64,000 bases of DNA, from contig NC_089220.1 of NCBI RefSeq assembly GCF_963924675.1, positions 52,338,639-52,402,638 of the forward strand, written 5' to 3'. The translations under genes were made by a program, and so were the position numbers. This document shows positions 24,191 through 36,340 of the stretch, one piece after another (within the stretch, counting starts at the first letter, position 1; each line of letters begins with the position of its first letter). The DNA comes from Phocoena phocoena. Its lineage: Eukaryota; Chordata; Mammalia; Artiodactyla; Phocoenidae. The notes beneath the pieces were generated by a model that saw nothing but the letters and a program-made list of their open reading frames with translations, was not told the DNA's origin and did no database searches.

Positions 24191-26198
24191 CTCTATGTGG
24201 GAACTCACAGACCAGTTTATGAATCTCTAAATAAACCAGTCCAGATCCTAGTCACGGTCTCTCCCACAGGGTCTTGCTGCCTTCTCTCCACCTCAGCTGT
24301 TCATCTTCAAATAGCTGCCCAAAGAATAACACAGGTAACTACTCAAGAACAGCCAGTTACTTCTAGGGAAAGGGAAGCAAGTAACACTTTTCCCCCAAAA
24401 AACATCAGTGTTTACCAAGAGCAACTTTTAAGATTCTTAAGAGGAGGCTAATTGTCAGGTATATCCTTAGATAATGATAATGTTTAGTGTATTATCAAAC
24501 CTAACCTTATTTGCATTGGGGTAACTTCCCTATTTTCAAACTTTCTTGAAGAACTGAGTGTATTGGTTTTCTTTTCATTAAAACAACAACAATGATAACA
24601 ACAACAACAAAACAACTTAAGACTTACCCCAAAGTAAGAAATTACTTACCAAGGGGCAGATATTCTTATACTTTTAATATGATTTCTTTTCCATTTTATG
24701 ATTATCAGTGTTGAAAAAAAATCAGCTTTAGTCACTTCACTCTAGGACATCTATCACAAAGGTTTATTTGGTCATATACCATTGTATCAATAAGCCCAGA
24801 ATTTTTATTATGGAAAGTACTATTAATGTCACTTGTATTTCCTAAAAAATAGTTCCCCAATCCATCCTATTATGTGGAATTCTCTTGTTCCTTTGCATAT
24901 CACTAAACTGCAGTGTATCTTAAGAGGAAAATTTAGAATAAGATCGGTGTGGGGGAAAGTGCAAGATTATATGATAGCAGATGGACCTAAGTGTGGTTAG
25001 TATGTGGAAAGCAACAGTAAGTTGCTTCCAAAATTTGAAGATAAGAAATTCATTGAAAATGACGTTATAGAGTATTAAATATAGAAGGTGAGATCAACCA
25101 AACATCTGTATAAGCAACCCACCTGAACCAATATTTTGTAACTGATGGGTCTGAAATCACAGAAACAACATTATCACAAGCAGGGAGAATTCCATGGCAC
25201 TGAATCTTGAATGTTTGAATATATAACATGTCTGAAAGTTAATTCTAACTATGGGATGGCAAATGAATTTCATTTAAAATGACAATTATAATCAACTGAT
25301 GGTGACTGCGGTGGGCTGCTTGCTGCTCTGAGAAAGAGTGTAAGACTCAGTCCAGATTTATCAGAGAAGAGGGCCATAATTCATACCTCCCATGCTATAG
25401 CATCAAGGAATGGCAGCAAATGATTTGCTGATCCTCTTGGTACTCTTTCTTGTAAAGGCTACGTTCACAAAATCTAGGAGATCAAGAAAGTTTTTTTTTT
25501 TTAAGGCAATTGGAAATGAATTGTTGGTTTGGTTCTAGTGCTAAAAAGTGAGAGTGCCATCACTATTAGAAACCCGTCTGGAAGGTATATCCCTGTGATT
25601 GAGATGGATTCTATAAGGAGGCAAAACTAGATGGTACTAGCTATTGATGTCATCTGCCTAATTACGTTGGGTCCTGAAATCATGGTTAAAATCAGTATTC
25701 TGGGTACTTTTTATTCCTCATAGTCATTTGCTTGATGGGAAAGACCGTACTGATCAAGTATATATAAGTATTTAGTTTGTTTAGTACTCATATTTCTCAT
25801 TATAAATTAACAAGTAGGAAATCTATTTATAAATTGACTTAGGCACTGATGTCTTTAGAGTTTGGTGAACCAGAATCCTTCCAATTGAGTATAACCTGCT
25901 GTGATCTCTGGTTGTTCAAAATTAAGTGATTGCCTGTGAAACTGAAGACCGTAAACTAAGAATGTCCAGTCAAAATCAAGGCCTTGCCAAGTGGCCAGCT
26001 AGCCTCACTGCTATTACATCTTTATTTTCTCCTAATAAAATTCTAAAATCCAAAGCAATGTGTTACCTGTATATTTATTTTTAGAAGACACATATTTGAT
26101 AAATTCTGTTATTTTTTGAGACTATATAAGTTATGGTATTTGTTGCCAATTCAGAATACTGGCATTAGTAGAGGAAACACCTATGTGTATACAAACTT

Positions 26199-26202
<4 letters not shown>
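24190..26202. other. No recognised gene or repeat
   Basis: There is a short (ACA)n-like stretch near 24584-24617. Otherwise nothing nameable is seen. Confidence 0.45.
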
Positions 26203-26254
<52 letters not shown>

Positions 26255-26266
26255 TACACACACACA
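26203..26266. repeat. (TA)n(CA)n compound microsatellite
   Basis: About 18 TA units pass directly into CA units with one interruption. It is a typical mammalian compound repeat. Confidence 0.92.
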
Positions 26267-26269
26267 TAT

Positions 26270-27966
26270 GCTTACATAAATGTAAATTAGTCTTAGAAAT
26301 TTTGATTTCTCAGTTATAAAAATTTTAATATGTACTATAAAGTATACTATTTTCAAACTTTTATAACATGTTCCCTCTTCATGAGAAACATGAAATCTCT
26401 TTCAATAGTTTTATTTAATATCTAGTAAAAAATTACTAAAATTAAATAAAACTAAACAAAATATAGTGTTTCATTTTTTAACTACTTATGCCTGTTTCCT
26501 CGTTCTGTTACACTCCCTAAAGATGACTATGTACTGGTGCACTTTGAAGACTGAATGATGACAAGACGTTATTGTATAGCCCATTTTAAAGGACTGTCCT
26601 TGTAAAAGTTACAAGTTTATTACTAGTGATTAATTTAAACCAGAATAAAGTAAACATGATTTTTTTTCCTCCCTGAATACTTAATAGGCTTATAGAAGTT
26701 CTCAAAGTGTGCAACTCCTAGTAAAGGTAGTGGCTAATGGCACTCTGTTAATTAAATTAGAAGTTTGTGAGCCAGTGAGAAAGGACTGTACATCATATGA
26801 ACAACAATACATGCCCTTAATGTAGCTTCACACCAAATTTCAGGAATGAAAATATTGACTGTTGGGCTTTATATATTTGTAAATGTTTCAGAGTTGAGGA
26901 AATAAATCATAGTATCTTATAGATCAAAAACCTGGTGTCTTCTGAATTATAATGCTTCTGTGAAATATCCTTATTGGAGTCAATAAATACCTCTTATTTC
27001 TAAGCAAAGAAACTCAGAATTTTGAGGTAGAATTTTGAGGGATGTATGAACCTACAGCTACACCTCCACAGGATTCTAGACTTGACAGATTGACTAAAAC
27101 GGCCACTTCTGTTCATCAACTGGTTTGAACAACGTTTTCCTAGAAGTGGTTGTTTGTTTAGGTATTATGCGGACACTGCCTTAGGTTATAATCACAAATA
27201 TAAGTTATTAATATGCCTTCTTAAGGCAGGGACTAATATTTATGGCTTTCAGAAAACAAAGAACTGGGGCTTTGGTATACCACATTACTGTAGAACAAAA
27301 CTAATCTGGTAATGCTAAGAGGACACATTTTGGTTCTCTGAGCAATGAGTCAGTGGACTTTTGAACAATAGCTAGTGCTAGTATCAGAGCCTATTGATTT
27401 GCATAAGCCATTTAGGATATAATCAAGATTTTTACTATTGTCTTTTAAAACCAAAGTCTAATAACTATGTCAAATCTATTTCTCTTGCTGTGCTTGAAAG
27501 CTTTATAAGTTATGAAGCACTTACCAAATTTTATGCTTATTTAATTTCACTGTAAATTTGCATAAATCAGTGAGGATGTGATCATTCTTTTATGCTTAAG
27601 ATTGAATATCAGGAACACACACACTCACACGTAGGGTGATATTATAGCCCACTTACATGTATGTTACTAGTGAGATATATAGTCTGTTCAGACGCACCTT
27701 TTGTCATTTTAGCAATGTGTTACCTTATATGATGCCATCTAACTCCTAATAGAGTTCTTCAGAAGCTACATATTTAATATATCCTATCTAGACAGTAAAA
27801 TTATTTCCATAAACCTATCCAAACTGTCTATTTAGAGCAGACCATATCAAATGCAATGAAATCTCACTCACTCTAATCCTCATGATATAGTTTGATGAAA
27901 TGCTAATTAAAAAGAACAAATACACAATTAGGATAAAACAGCTATTGAAAACCACGCTTGTCTCCC
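26270..27966. other. AT-rich sequence, no gene seen
   Basis: No nameable repeat or gene. The region 27000-27200 has slightly higher GC but no recognisable content. Confidence 0.5.
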
Positions 27967-27979
27967 CTAGATTATTTTA

Positions 27980-28193
27980 TTTTATTTATTTATTTGTTTG
28001 TTTGTTTGTTTGTTTTGCTGTATGTGGGCCTCTCACTGTTGTGGCCTCTCCTGTTGTGGAGCACAGGCTCCGGACGTGCAGGCTCAGCCCAGCCGCTCCG
28101 TGGCATGTGGGATCTTCCCAGACCGGGGCATGAACCCGTGTCCCCTGCATCATCAGGAGGACTCTCAACCACTGCGCCACCAGGGAAGCCCTG
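27980..28193 (-). mobile_element. CHR-1 SINE with 17-base deletion
   Basis: A reverse copy whose tail has become (TTTA)n(TTTG)n. The duplication CTAGATTATTTTA is at 27967-27979 and 28194-28206. Compared with the other CHR-1 copies it lacks the 17 bases normally found between GGCTCAG and CCCAGCCGC (near 28086), which removes the usual CCATGG site. Confidence 0.95.
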
Positions 28194-28209
28194 CTAGATT
28201 ATTTTAAAG

Positions 28210-29640
28210 AGTAAACATACAGATTATTTTAAGATACTTTCAGAACAAAATTGTTCTGTTGCACCATACAATTATTTACCCAACTCTCAAAGGAAACATC
28301 AGACTGTAATAGAAACTACAGTGTAGTATTCTAGTGTACATGTAATAATAATAAAAAAAAATCGTTATCATGGAGACTGAAGCATTGTAAAAACAATTAT
28401 TTATAGACTAGCTTATTCCAAACAAAGAGGGGAATGTGGTGACATGTAGTTTTATTCTTGATATTCCCTATAATATAATCATACAATAATATACAAAATT
28501 TGATCATGTGCAATTGAATACTGTCTAATCCTAAATCTAGAGTATTTAATATTAATAATGAGCTTAAGGGGAAAAGTTATTAATGGCACCTAGACACTGG
28601 CCATCATCTGAACAACTTATTCCCCCTCCCTTCTTTTTATGATCTGTTTCTCCTACTTCATCAAAGCTATTTCCAGTTTCTCTCAATTTTATTTTTGCAG
28701 CTTTTTTCCCAATAAACTGGGTTATCAGTTGCCAGTATTCATACCTTGAGAAATTTAAAAGTACCTCTGCTCTTTCTCATCCTTTACCTTCTTCCTTTCT
28801 TTCCTTCCTTCCTTCCTTCCTTCCTTTCTTCTTCCTTTCTTTCTTTCTTATCTCTTTTCTCTTTTCATTTTATTGGCATGAGAGCTCGGGTTTTTGTTTG
28901 TTTGTTTGTTTTGTTTTTTGACAAATTAGATAGATGGGAGCTTTAATGTATAAGCAGATTTGTGACAGCATTGATCCCAAAGTGGCCAAAAAGACAAACT
29001 AGTGCTTACTTTTCTCTTTTCTCCTGAAGTAAGCCTACTTTTTTTTTTTTTTAATCTGTTAGTGGCACCCAAACTACTAGATTTAAAGTCAGGATTAAAT
29101 CTTAGCTCCATGTTGTAACTGAAGACTCTTTAAATTGAAAATATTGTAGGTAGAGAATGCAGGCAAGAGAATGCTGAATAGCAAATGAAGTGTTTGGAAT
29201 TAATACGATTCTTCAAGCAGATGCTTCAAGAGTAATATCTGTGAATAATACCTTTTGTGGCTATATGTGTGAAATATATTAAAGTATTATCATTATTGAA
29301 GGTCTAGAAAAACGAACTAGTTTGAACAACTAGATTTCCTAATTTAACATATTCTCTATTGACATTTCACATATTTTACCTTTATTTTTCTACTTTATTT
29401 CATTGGTTATTTTTTATGAGAAGCTGAATGAATAATATAATTTATATGAAAACGTTATCACCATAATTTAATGTAATGTCACATTCATAACCAGTATTAG
29501 AGTTTGAACTGTAAATGGAATCAGATTTTAGAAGAGAATGAACATTTGTCCTTTTGCTTCTGTAAAAGAGAAGAATATCCAAGAAGATAGATATATATTT
29601 CTTTTCTCTGTATTGGCATGATTATGAAAGGGGTGGATGA
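28210..29640. other. AT-rich sequence with a pyrimidine tract
   Basis: No gene or named repeat apart from the tract at 28776-28860 and a (GTTT)n stretch at about 28891-28914. Confidence 0.5.
28776..28860. repeat. (TTCC)n/(TTTC)n pyrimidine tract
   Basis: An almost uninterrupted pyrimidine strand of TTCC and TTTC tandem units. Confidence 0.9.
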
Positions 29641-29649
29641 AGTAAAGGT

Positions 29650-29910
29650 AGTTATTTATTTAACGAATATTTATTGAGCATATACTAGTGTGAGCAATGT
29701 GAGCTTGGTACTGTGGAAAAAATTCAGAACAATTCTGAAAAAATTCCTGAATTCATTTATAATTGGGAAACAAAAAAGAAATGAGTAAATAAGCAAAAAA
29801 TACACATTTTGTTGAGTACTATGAAAGAAATGTACTATACGATGTGGTGGAGATCTTGAGGGGGCCTACTCTTCTTTGAGGAGGTGACATTTAAGCTGAG
29901 ATCTTAAGCC
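29650..29910 (-). repeat. Possible L2-type repeat, antisense
   Basis: It begins with 'ttatttaacgaatatttattgagcatatactagtg', the usual antisense L2/MIR 3' end. It passes through 'gaggaggtgacatttaagctgagatct', a phrase common in old mammalian repeats. The family is uncertain. Confidence 0.45.
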
Positions 29911-31168
29911 CCTACCATTTTTAAGCCAGTGCGTTTATATAAAGTCTCTCTTCTTAAACCCTAAGATGCTAAGACCCTAAGTAATTGCTCTAAGGCAGTG
30001 ATTCAAAGTGGCACACTTATTTAAATAAAATAATTTGTGGTTACATACTATTGTAACTTACTAGTCTTGTGGTCTAGGGCAAGTTACTTAAACTTTATAA
30101 AATAGAAAAAATAATGCCAACTTGAAAGGATTATTCTGAGGATGCAATTATTTCTTCCTCTCAAATACATCCTTTTTTGCCATGTTCTCCTTAATTCCAT
30201 TCTCCACTTTCTACTTCCCTTCTCAGCTAAATTCGTGGTGGCTGTGTATGTGCTGATGCTAATTTCTCTCCTTTCATTCTTTCTCAAAACTACTCTCTCC
30301 ACCAAATTGTGCTACTGAGGTCAATGATGACTTCTGTGTTGTTAAACGTAAAAGTAAGTTCTTAGTCATCCCTTTATCAATCCATGAGAACCACTTAATA
30401 TCATAGAGTCAATCTTTCCCTTCTCCCTTTGGCTCGGTCCACTTGCCTCCAGAGCCCATGAGTCTGTATTTCTTCATTGCCGCTTTTTCTCAGCCTTCTT
30501 TAGTAGTTCCTCCTCATTTTCGCAGGACTCAGTCCTTGACTTCTTCCCTCTAATGTCTGTGTTTACTCTAGGCCTAATGTGAGTTGATACATGAATTACA
30601 CCTAAATATATATCTTCAGCCCAAACTTCTCCCTGAACCCCCAAACCATAGATCCAGCTGCTTACTTGGCATCTCTATGTGAGGTGCAAGAGACATCTCA
30701 TGAATGTTGATATGTACAATTACTGACCTTTTCCCTGGCCCCCAACCTTCCTCTCCCGCACATTTTTTTTCTTATGTATTAGTATTAGTGAAAGCTTCAT
30801 CACTTCATTGCTCAGGTAAAAACCTTGGAGTTATCCTTGAATTCTCTCCAGGACCAGCTTCATGAGAATGTAACCCTGTATGCATTCACATAGCGCTCCA
30901 CACTCAGAAAGGCTCTGTGATTGGTTTAGTGTTTTGCTCTCCCTGTATTAAAGTTCTTAAAATTTTTCAACAAGAACCGCACCTTTTCAGTTTTCACTGA
31001 GCCCTGCAAATGTTGTTACTGTTCTGGTCCTCTTTTATACTCTATATTCAACTGTCCATATATCCACTGTTGTCCCTTGCTTGAGTTAAATGGACAGCAT
31101 CCTAACTAGTCTTCCTGCCTCAAATTTTGTCTCCCTTTAGTCTAGTTTCAATACAGCAGCCATAGTGA

Positions 31169-31170
<2 letters not shown>

Positions 31171-31216
<46 letters not shown>
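31171..31216. repeat. (GT)n microsatellite
   Basis: About 23 uninterrupted GT units inside the L2. Confidence 0.95.
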
Positions 31217-31217
<1 letters not shown>

Positions 31218-31305
31218 TATGTATTATATGTCAGATTATATTCCTCCACAGTTTAAAATCATCTAATGACTCTGATGGCATCCCACCTTGTTCAGCATAA
31301 ATACA

Positions 31306-31383
31306 GTTATCAGAAAGGTCCTCCACAATCCAATCCCCTGTAATGTTATCAAAAAGGTCCTCCACAATCCGATCCCCTGTAAT
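31306..31383. repeat. Two-copy 39-base tandem duplication
   Basis: The unit beginning GTTATCAGAAAGGTCC (31306-31344) repeats at 31345-31383 with two base differences (GTTATCAAAAAGG, and AATCCG for AATCCA). It lies within L2 sequence, so the duplication came after the L2 inserted. Confidence 0.95.
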
Positions 31384-31844
31384 GGTTGCCCTCATTTGCA
31401 TTCCTCTCCCCTCAGTCTGCCCCATGCTATGAACAGTCTTCACCTCGGGTCTTTGCTTTGCTGTTTCCATAGCATTGAAGGCTCTTCCCCTACTTATCCC
31501 AATGGCTGTCTCTCTTATCTACATCAAGACTTGGCTCACATGTCTTCTCTTTGGGGCAGTTTTCCACGACCACTCTATTGAAAACTGCAGCTCCTCAATC
31601 TCAGAAATCCTTTTTTCACCTTATTACCTTATATATTTTTTTCTCCATAGTATTGACCACCAAATAACATAGCATGATTATTTATTTGTTGTCTCTGTCT
31701 GTGCTACTACAATATAGGAGATATGAAAGCGGGATTTTTTTTTTTCTGCTTTGTCATTGTTGCACCCCACATTGTAAAGAGTAAGGGGCTAACACATAGT
31801 AGATATTCATAATAGCTTTGAATAAATGACATTAAATGAGGCAA

Positions 31845-32329
31845 TACATAAAGGGCATGCTGTTTGCTTTATAGTAAGCTCCCCCAAAATAATAATTTAT
31901 TACTAAATGCTAAAAAAAAACAACACTCATTTTAAAGCTAGATGAGATCTATCTTAGCAATTATGCAGTCCAGCTCCTTAACGTTTTAGGTGGGAAAACC
32001 AAGTCTCAAAGATTTTAAGTGCTTACTCAACAGATATTGCCCACTCAATATAAAGACACATCTGGTCTTGACCTCCACCCGAGGGATCCTTCCACCACAT
32101 CAGACTAACTTTCTGAGCACTCACAGGCTTTTGCATTTGATTCTACTTGAATTATCAATCATGTTATAGCCTGAGTCCTTCTGACACTTAAAATGTGGCG
32201 ACACCAGTAAGATGTGCATTTTGCTTGCAGAATTATCAGCAAAATATAATAATTCAGATAACTTAATGATCATTTGTCTTTAACCTTGAAATGATGAAAG
32301 ATATTGAATGTATTTAAATAATTTTTAAA
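31845..32329. other. No recognised gene or repeat
   Basis: Some phrases near 31940-32060 (tagctcc...aacgttttaggtgggaaaacc) vaguely recall an antisense MIR but are too diverged to call. Confidence 0.4.
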
Positions 32330-32505
32330 TATAGCCACTATTTCTTTTATGTTGTTTGAAGTAATTATCTCATTAATCCTCTTAACAGCCCTATGAGGTA
32401 TCACTATGCCTCGACTACAGGTGAGGAAACTAACACTTAGGGAGGTACAGTAACTTTCCTGTGATTATACAAGTGGTAAATAAAATCTGAACTTAAAATT
32501 ATGCT
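32330..32505 (-). repeat. MIR SINE, antisense
   Basis: An antisense MIR pattern: 'tctcattaatcctcttaacagccctatgaggtatcac', then 'caggtgaggaaactaacacttagggaggtacagtaactttcc', then 'tgattatacaagtggtaaat'. Confidence 0.7.
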
Positions 32506-32586
32506 CCCTTACTCTAGAACCTTGCATTTTAAAAATGACAATATACAAAATAGATTTGCTCCACTTAAACATACAGATCTCCTACT

Positions 32587-33215
32587 AAAAGAGTCATGTA
32601 CCACAGTGTTCATTGCAGCTCTATTTACAATAGCCAGGACATGGAAGCAACCTAAGTGTCCATCAACAGATGAGTGGATAAAGAAGATGTGGCACATATA
32701 TACAATGGAATATTACTCAGCCATAAAAAGAAACGAAATTGAGTTATTTGTAGTGAGGTGGATGGACCTAGAGTCTGTCATACAGAGTGAAGCAAATCAG
32801 AAAGAGAAAAACAAATACCGTATGCTAACACATATATATGGAATTTTTAAAAAAGGTTATGAAGAACCTAAGGGTAGGACAGGAATAATGACACAGATGT
32901 AGAGAATGGACTTGAGGACACGGGGAGAGGGAAGGGTAAGCTGGAACAAAGTGAGAGAGTGGCATGGACCAATATATACACTACCAAATGTAAAATAGAT
33001 AGCTAGTGGGAAGCAGCCGCATAGCACAGGGAGATCATCTCGGTGCTTTGTGACACCTAGAGGGGTGGGATAGGGAGGGTGGGAGGGAGACGTAAGAGGG
33101 ACGAGATATGGGGATATATGTATATGTATAGCTGATTCACTTTGTTATAAAACAGAAACTAACACACCATTGTAAAGTAATTATACTCCAATAAAGATGT
33201 TTAAAAAATAAAGAT
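32587..33215 (+). mobile_element. L1 3' end with ORF2 C-terminus
   Basis: A 5'-truncated sense L1. It starts in ORF2 at AAAAGAGTCATGTACCACAG and covers its last ~100 codons, readable up to 32902. Conserved stretches such as IARTWKQPKCPSTDEWIKK and MEYYSAIKRNE belong to the C-terminal region after reverse transcriptase. A 3' UTR of about 300 bases follows, ending TTGTAAAGTAATTATACTCC AATAAAG and an A-rich tail. It is the same family as the element at 53982-61280. Truncation leaves no enzymatic domain. No clear target duplication was found. Confidence 0.9.
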
Positions 33216-33348
33216 AAATAAATTAATTAATAATTTTTTTTAAAAAGGATTTTTTTAATGCATGTGTGTATAATGTGTGTTTCATCATGAAAATGAGTGA
33301 AATTCATGTAACCTAAGATTGGAAAACAGGTCTACTCTATCTCAAACC

Positions 33349-33390
33349 TAGACAAATTTTTTTTTTTTTTTTTTTTTTAGACAAATTTTT
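33349..33390. repeat. Poly(T) tract flanked by 13-base direct repeats
   Basis: TAGACAAATTTTT occurs at 33349-33361 and again at 33378-33390, with only T bases between them. This looks like a minus-strand retroinsertion consisting solely of a poly(A) tail, or a local tandem duplication separated by T expansion. Confidence 0.75.
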
Positions 33391-33740
33391 AAAAACTTTT
33401 CTCCAGTGAGTCTGTGCTGTAGAGATCTCCCTCAAAAAACCAGGAAGTTCTTTGCTTCTTTTTTAATGTGTCATTGGAGGATTTCAAACCTTTCTAGCTA
33501 TCAGCTTTTGAGTGTGATGAGTGTGATGAGTCACAGCTCCACTCTAGACTTACTTTTAGTTTGTTATTATCATCTCAGTTGAGAGCTGTGATTCCCCTAA
33601 CGTCTGAGCATCAACATTTTGCTAAAGGGAATATCTTAACCATAACTTAAAATACATAGGAATTCAGAAATATTACTTGTTTGTCACCTGGAACTGAGAA
33701 GTCACTTCAAATACAAATTACTACAACTAATAAAGTGTAT

Positions 33741-33743
33741 ACA

Positions 33744-33812
<69 letters not shown>

Positions 33813-33925
33813 TTTTGGCCACATGGCACGGCTTGTGGGATCTTAGGTCCCAAACCAGGGATTGAACCCAGGCCCTTGGCAGTGAAAGCGCCGAGTCCTA
33901 ACCACTGGACCACCAGGGAACTCCC
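33741..33925 (-). mobile_element. Short tRNA-derived cetartiodactyl SINE
   Basis: A reverse copy: (TA)n, 21 T bases, then GGCCACATGGCACGGCTTGT and the end CCACTGGACCACCAGGGAAC. It differs from CHR-1 in its shorter body (about 110 bases without tail). The head matches the tRNA-Glu-like heads of CHR-related SINEs. Flanks are TAAAGTGTAT (33731-33740) and TAAAGTATAT (33926-33935), a near-perfect duplication. The exact subfamily is not named. Confidence 0.85.
33751..33795. repeat. (TA)n microsatellite in SINE tail
   Basis: About 22 TA units directly beyond the poly(T) of the SINE, so it probably grew from the SINE tail. Confidence 0.92.
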
Positions 33926-33939
33926 TAAAGTATATTTTT

Positions 33940-34865
33940 AAATGTTGGCTCAGGATACTCTTGTTTCTTACTCATTTGTCAGGTCAAAATAGGATTTAAT
34001 ATTAACCTTACTTATTAAAATAGATTTAGAATGACTTTGTGAAATCATATTCTTGTTTTGTTAAATAAATGACTTGCTCCATTTGTGCAAGTGTAAGCAT
34101 CAAGGTTGAGGGTGGAGACTGGGAGGAATGAGAGGGGAACGCTTATTTTTGTTTTCGGGCCTAGCATTGATAGAAGAGCTACAATTAAATTCAGTAAGTT
34201 TCAAAAATTAATTCTGTAAGTGTTATGTTACCAAAACAAAAATTCATATTGTTGAAGCAAAAATTCTTAGATCACTGGTTTATAGTTTTGAAGAAGTGAT
34301 AATGAAAGTGAAGACTTTTGATATTTGCTGTACTTTGGGATAAAGTTATGTACTGTGACTACATGATATCATGTAACTGAATTCAAAATAGTTAGACAAA
34401 AATGAATTCTTTACTGTTGTGATACTTTGTGAAACCTTATTTACTTAAATTGCTTATTCATTTAATTTTGATTTTTAAATCTAAGACTAGCAATGTTTTT
34501 TGAAAGATATTTTACACTAATATTGAGCTGGCTTTGTGCTAAGTCTTGAATTCTTTTAAAGGACTTTACACCTTTTTCTTAGGACTTGGTGATAACCAAA
34601 CTTCCCTCTCAGCTGCATAGGAAGGCATGTGCTGTTATTTTTCCTGACAGGCTTATAGTTTTTTGTATTAACTCAAATTGGCTATTTAAATTCTTTTTGT
34701 TATCACTGTTTTAATATTGTTTGGACTCAACAGCATATAAGAGTTTTGCTAATGGGAGTGCTGACATGCTGTTGCCGACACTGATTGGAGTAAAGCCAGT
34801 GTGGTCACTTGGCCAATTTCTGAATGCAAACTAATCACTAATTATCTGAATTTGAGAGCTTACAG
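33940..34865. other. No recognised gene or repeat
   Basis: AT-rich sequence. The part 34730-34860 is less AT-rich but not recognisable. Confidence 0.5.
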
Positions 34866-34869
34866 GAGA

Positions 34870-34990
34870 TTTCACAATTGTCTATGCTTCGGTTTTACAG
34901 ATGAGAAAACTGAGGCTTAATGAAGATGGCCAACTTGTGCAGGATCACACAGAGAGTTAGTGGAGGAGTTGGGACTTGATGCCAGCTATT
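34870..34990 (-). repeat. MIR SINE, antisense
   Basis: It carries 'ttttacagatgagaaaactgaggcttaatgaag', then 'aacttgtgcaggatcacacagagagttagtgg', then 'gggacttgatgcc'. This is the standard antisense MIR order. Confidence 0.8.
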
Positions 34991-35288
34991 GGATGAACAA
35001 AATGGTCTTGTAGTCAAACTTAATATTGTTATTTTATGTCTGTAGACATGGTCCAAGTCATTTTAAAGATTTTTATTATGGCCAGACATGAGAAAACCTG
35101 GATTTTATTTCCTGTAATTCTATTATTTGTGTCTCCTCAGATTGTTTGATTTCTTTATGCTGAAATATCCCTATGGTACTAAATGAAAATTGGTTTATTT
35201 TTCTTTTAGAAACAAATATCTGTGGTCAATTATTATAAAGAAGAAAGGACTTCTTTTGAAATGTTTGAGATTTAGAAATGAAAGTTCA

Positions 35289-35522
35289 AATTGGCAGATT
35301 GGGACTGACATGTATACACTACTATGTATAAAATAGATAACTAATGAGATCCTACTGTATAGCACAGGGAACTCTACTCAGTGCTCTGTGGTGACCTAAA
35401 AGGGAAGGAAATCCAAAAAAGAGGGGATATATGTATATGTATAGCTGATTCACTTTGCTGTACAGCAGAAACTAACACAACACTGTAAAGCAACTATACT
35501 GTAATAAAAATTTAAAAAAAAA
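35289..35522 (+). mobile_element. L1 3' UTR fragment
   Basis: A sense L1 3' UTR only (motifs GGATATATGTATATGTATAG and AGCAGAAACTAACACAACAC), ending in AATAAAAATTT and poly(A). The duplication GAAAGTTCA is at 35280-35288 and 35523-35531. Its sequence differs enough from the 33.2 kb copy to suggest an older L1 subfamily. Confidence 0.9.
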
Positions 35523-35534
35523 GAAAGTTCACCA

Positions 35535-36331
35535 ATAGAAATTGAAAGTTTACCAGTCATTAATGACAAAGGTGTCACTGGTCTAGTTAAATACGAAGCA
35601 TATACAAAATAAGGCAGCTGTTCTGTTAATCCTATTCAAATAATCTAATAATCTTATCCTTCCAATAGTCCCAATAGGCTAACTTATTAACAAAAATCAA
35701 GCAGTATCAGTAGCTTTCCAGTCAAATATTAAAATATTAAAATAATATCAAGTGATTTGAGTGAGAGGAAATATGTTTGTATGAGGTATGGTGGGAGAAA
35801 GTGGGAGAGTTTGTAAGGCATTTGTGTCAAGAGGAGCATTTATGTGAAACAGAGCTTTTTTCAGATGTCTATGTTTGTAAACTAAACTGAATTTGGATAG
35901 ATTAGAATACTAGTTTCTACAGTATAAATTTTATTTTAGCACATTTTTATTACTTGGCATAATGACATGTAGAGTAATTTTTCTGTTGCTTTTCCTTTCA
36001 TGCTTCACACCAAACTGCTCAGGGCTAAATACAGAAAAGCATGTTTTAATCTGAGCATTTGATTGAGGAATTATGTCATCTTACAAGAAGAGTATTTTTT
36101 CATGAAAATATGTTCTCTGATCTTAAAAGCAGTGTTGCTTTTCTTGAATTTATATATGCTTATGCAGCTATATATGTTCATCTTTAAGATTAACATAACA
36201 TTTTTTCATTGATATTTAATGAAATTCTTCATGGATTAGTACTGCAATTCACAAAACTTTCATCGTAAAAATCTTTCTGATTAGTAAACCTATTTTGTGT
36301 TAAGAGGAATTGAATTTTTAAATACTGATAA
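35535..36331. other. AT-rich sequence, no gene seen
   Basis: No nameable repeat or gene. Confidence 0.5.
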
Positions 36332-36340
36332 AAAACAAAG

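Larger units (their letters stand above)
30130..31840 (+). mobile_element. L2 LINE, long 3' portion (about 1.7 kb)
   Basis: A sense L2 with worn ORF2 text: 'caaaactactctctccaccaaattgtgctactgaggtcaatgatgacttc' near 30284, 'atcctaactagtcttcctgcctc' near 31099, 'ttcaatacagcagccatagtgatc' near 31147, and a 3' end 'cacattgtaaagagtaaggggctaacacatagtagatattc' near 31769. A (GT)n tract at 31171 and a 39-base tandem duplication at 31306-31383 arose within it. No intact frame survives. Confidence 0.75.

Noticed and set aside
32501..32902. A 133-codon frame as a gene
   Set aside because: From about codon 30 it is the C-terminal part of L1 ORF2. The earlier codons are flanking sequence read in frame.
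33490..33530. GAGTGTGATGAGTGTGATGAGTCA as a regulatory repeat
   Set aside because: Only two short units with an AP-1-like end, too little to separate from chance.
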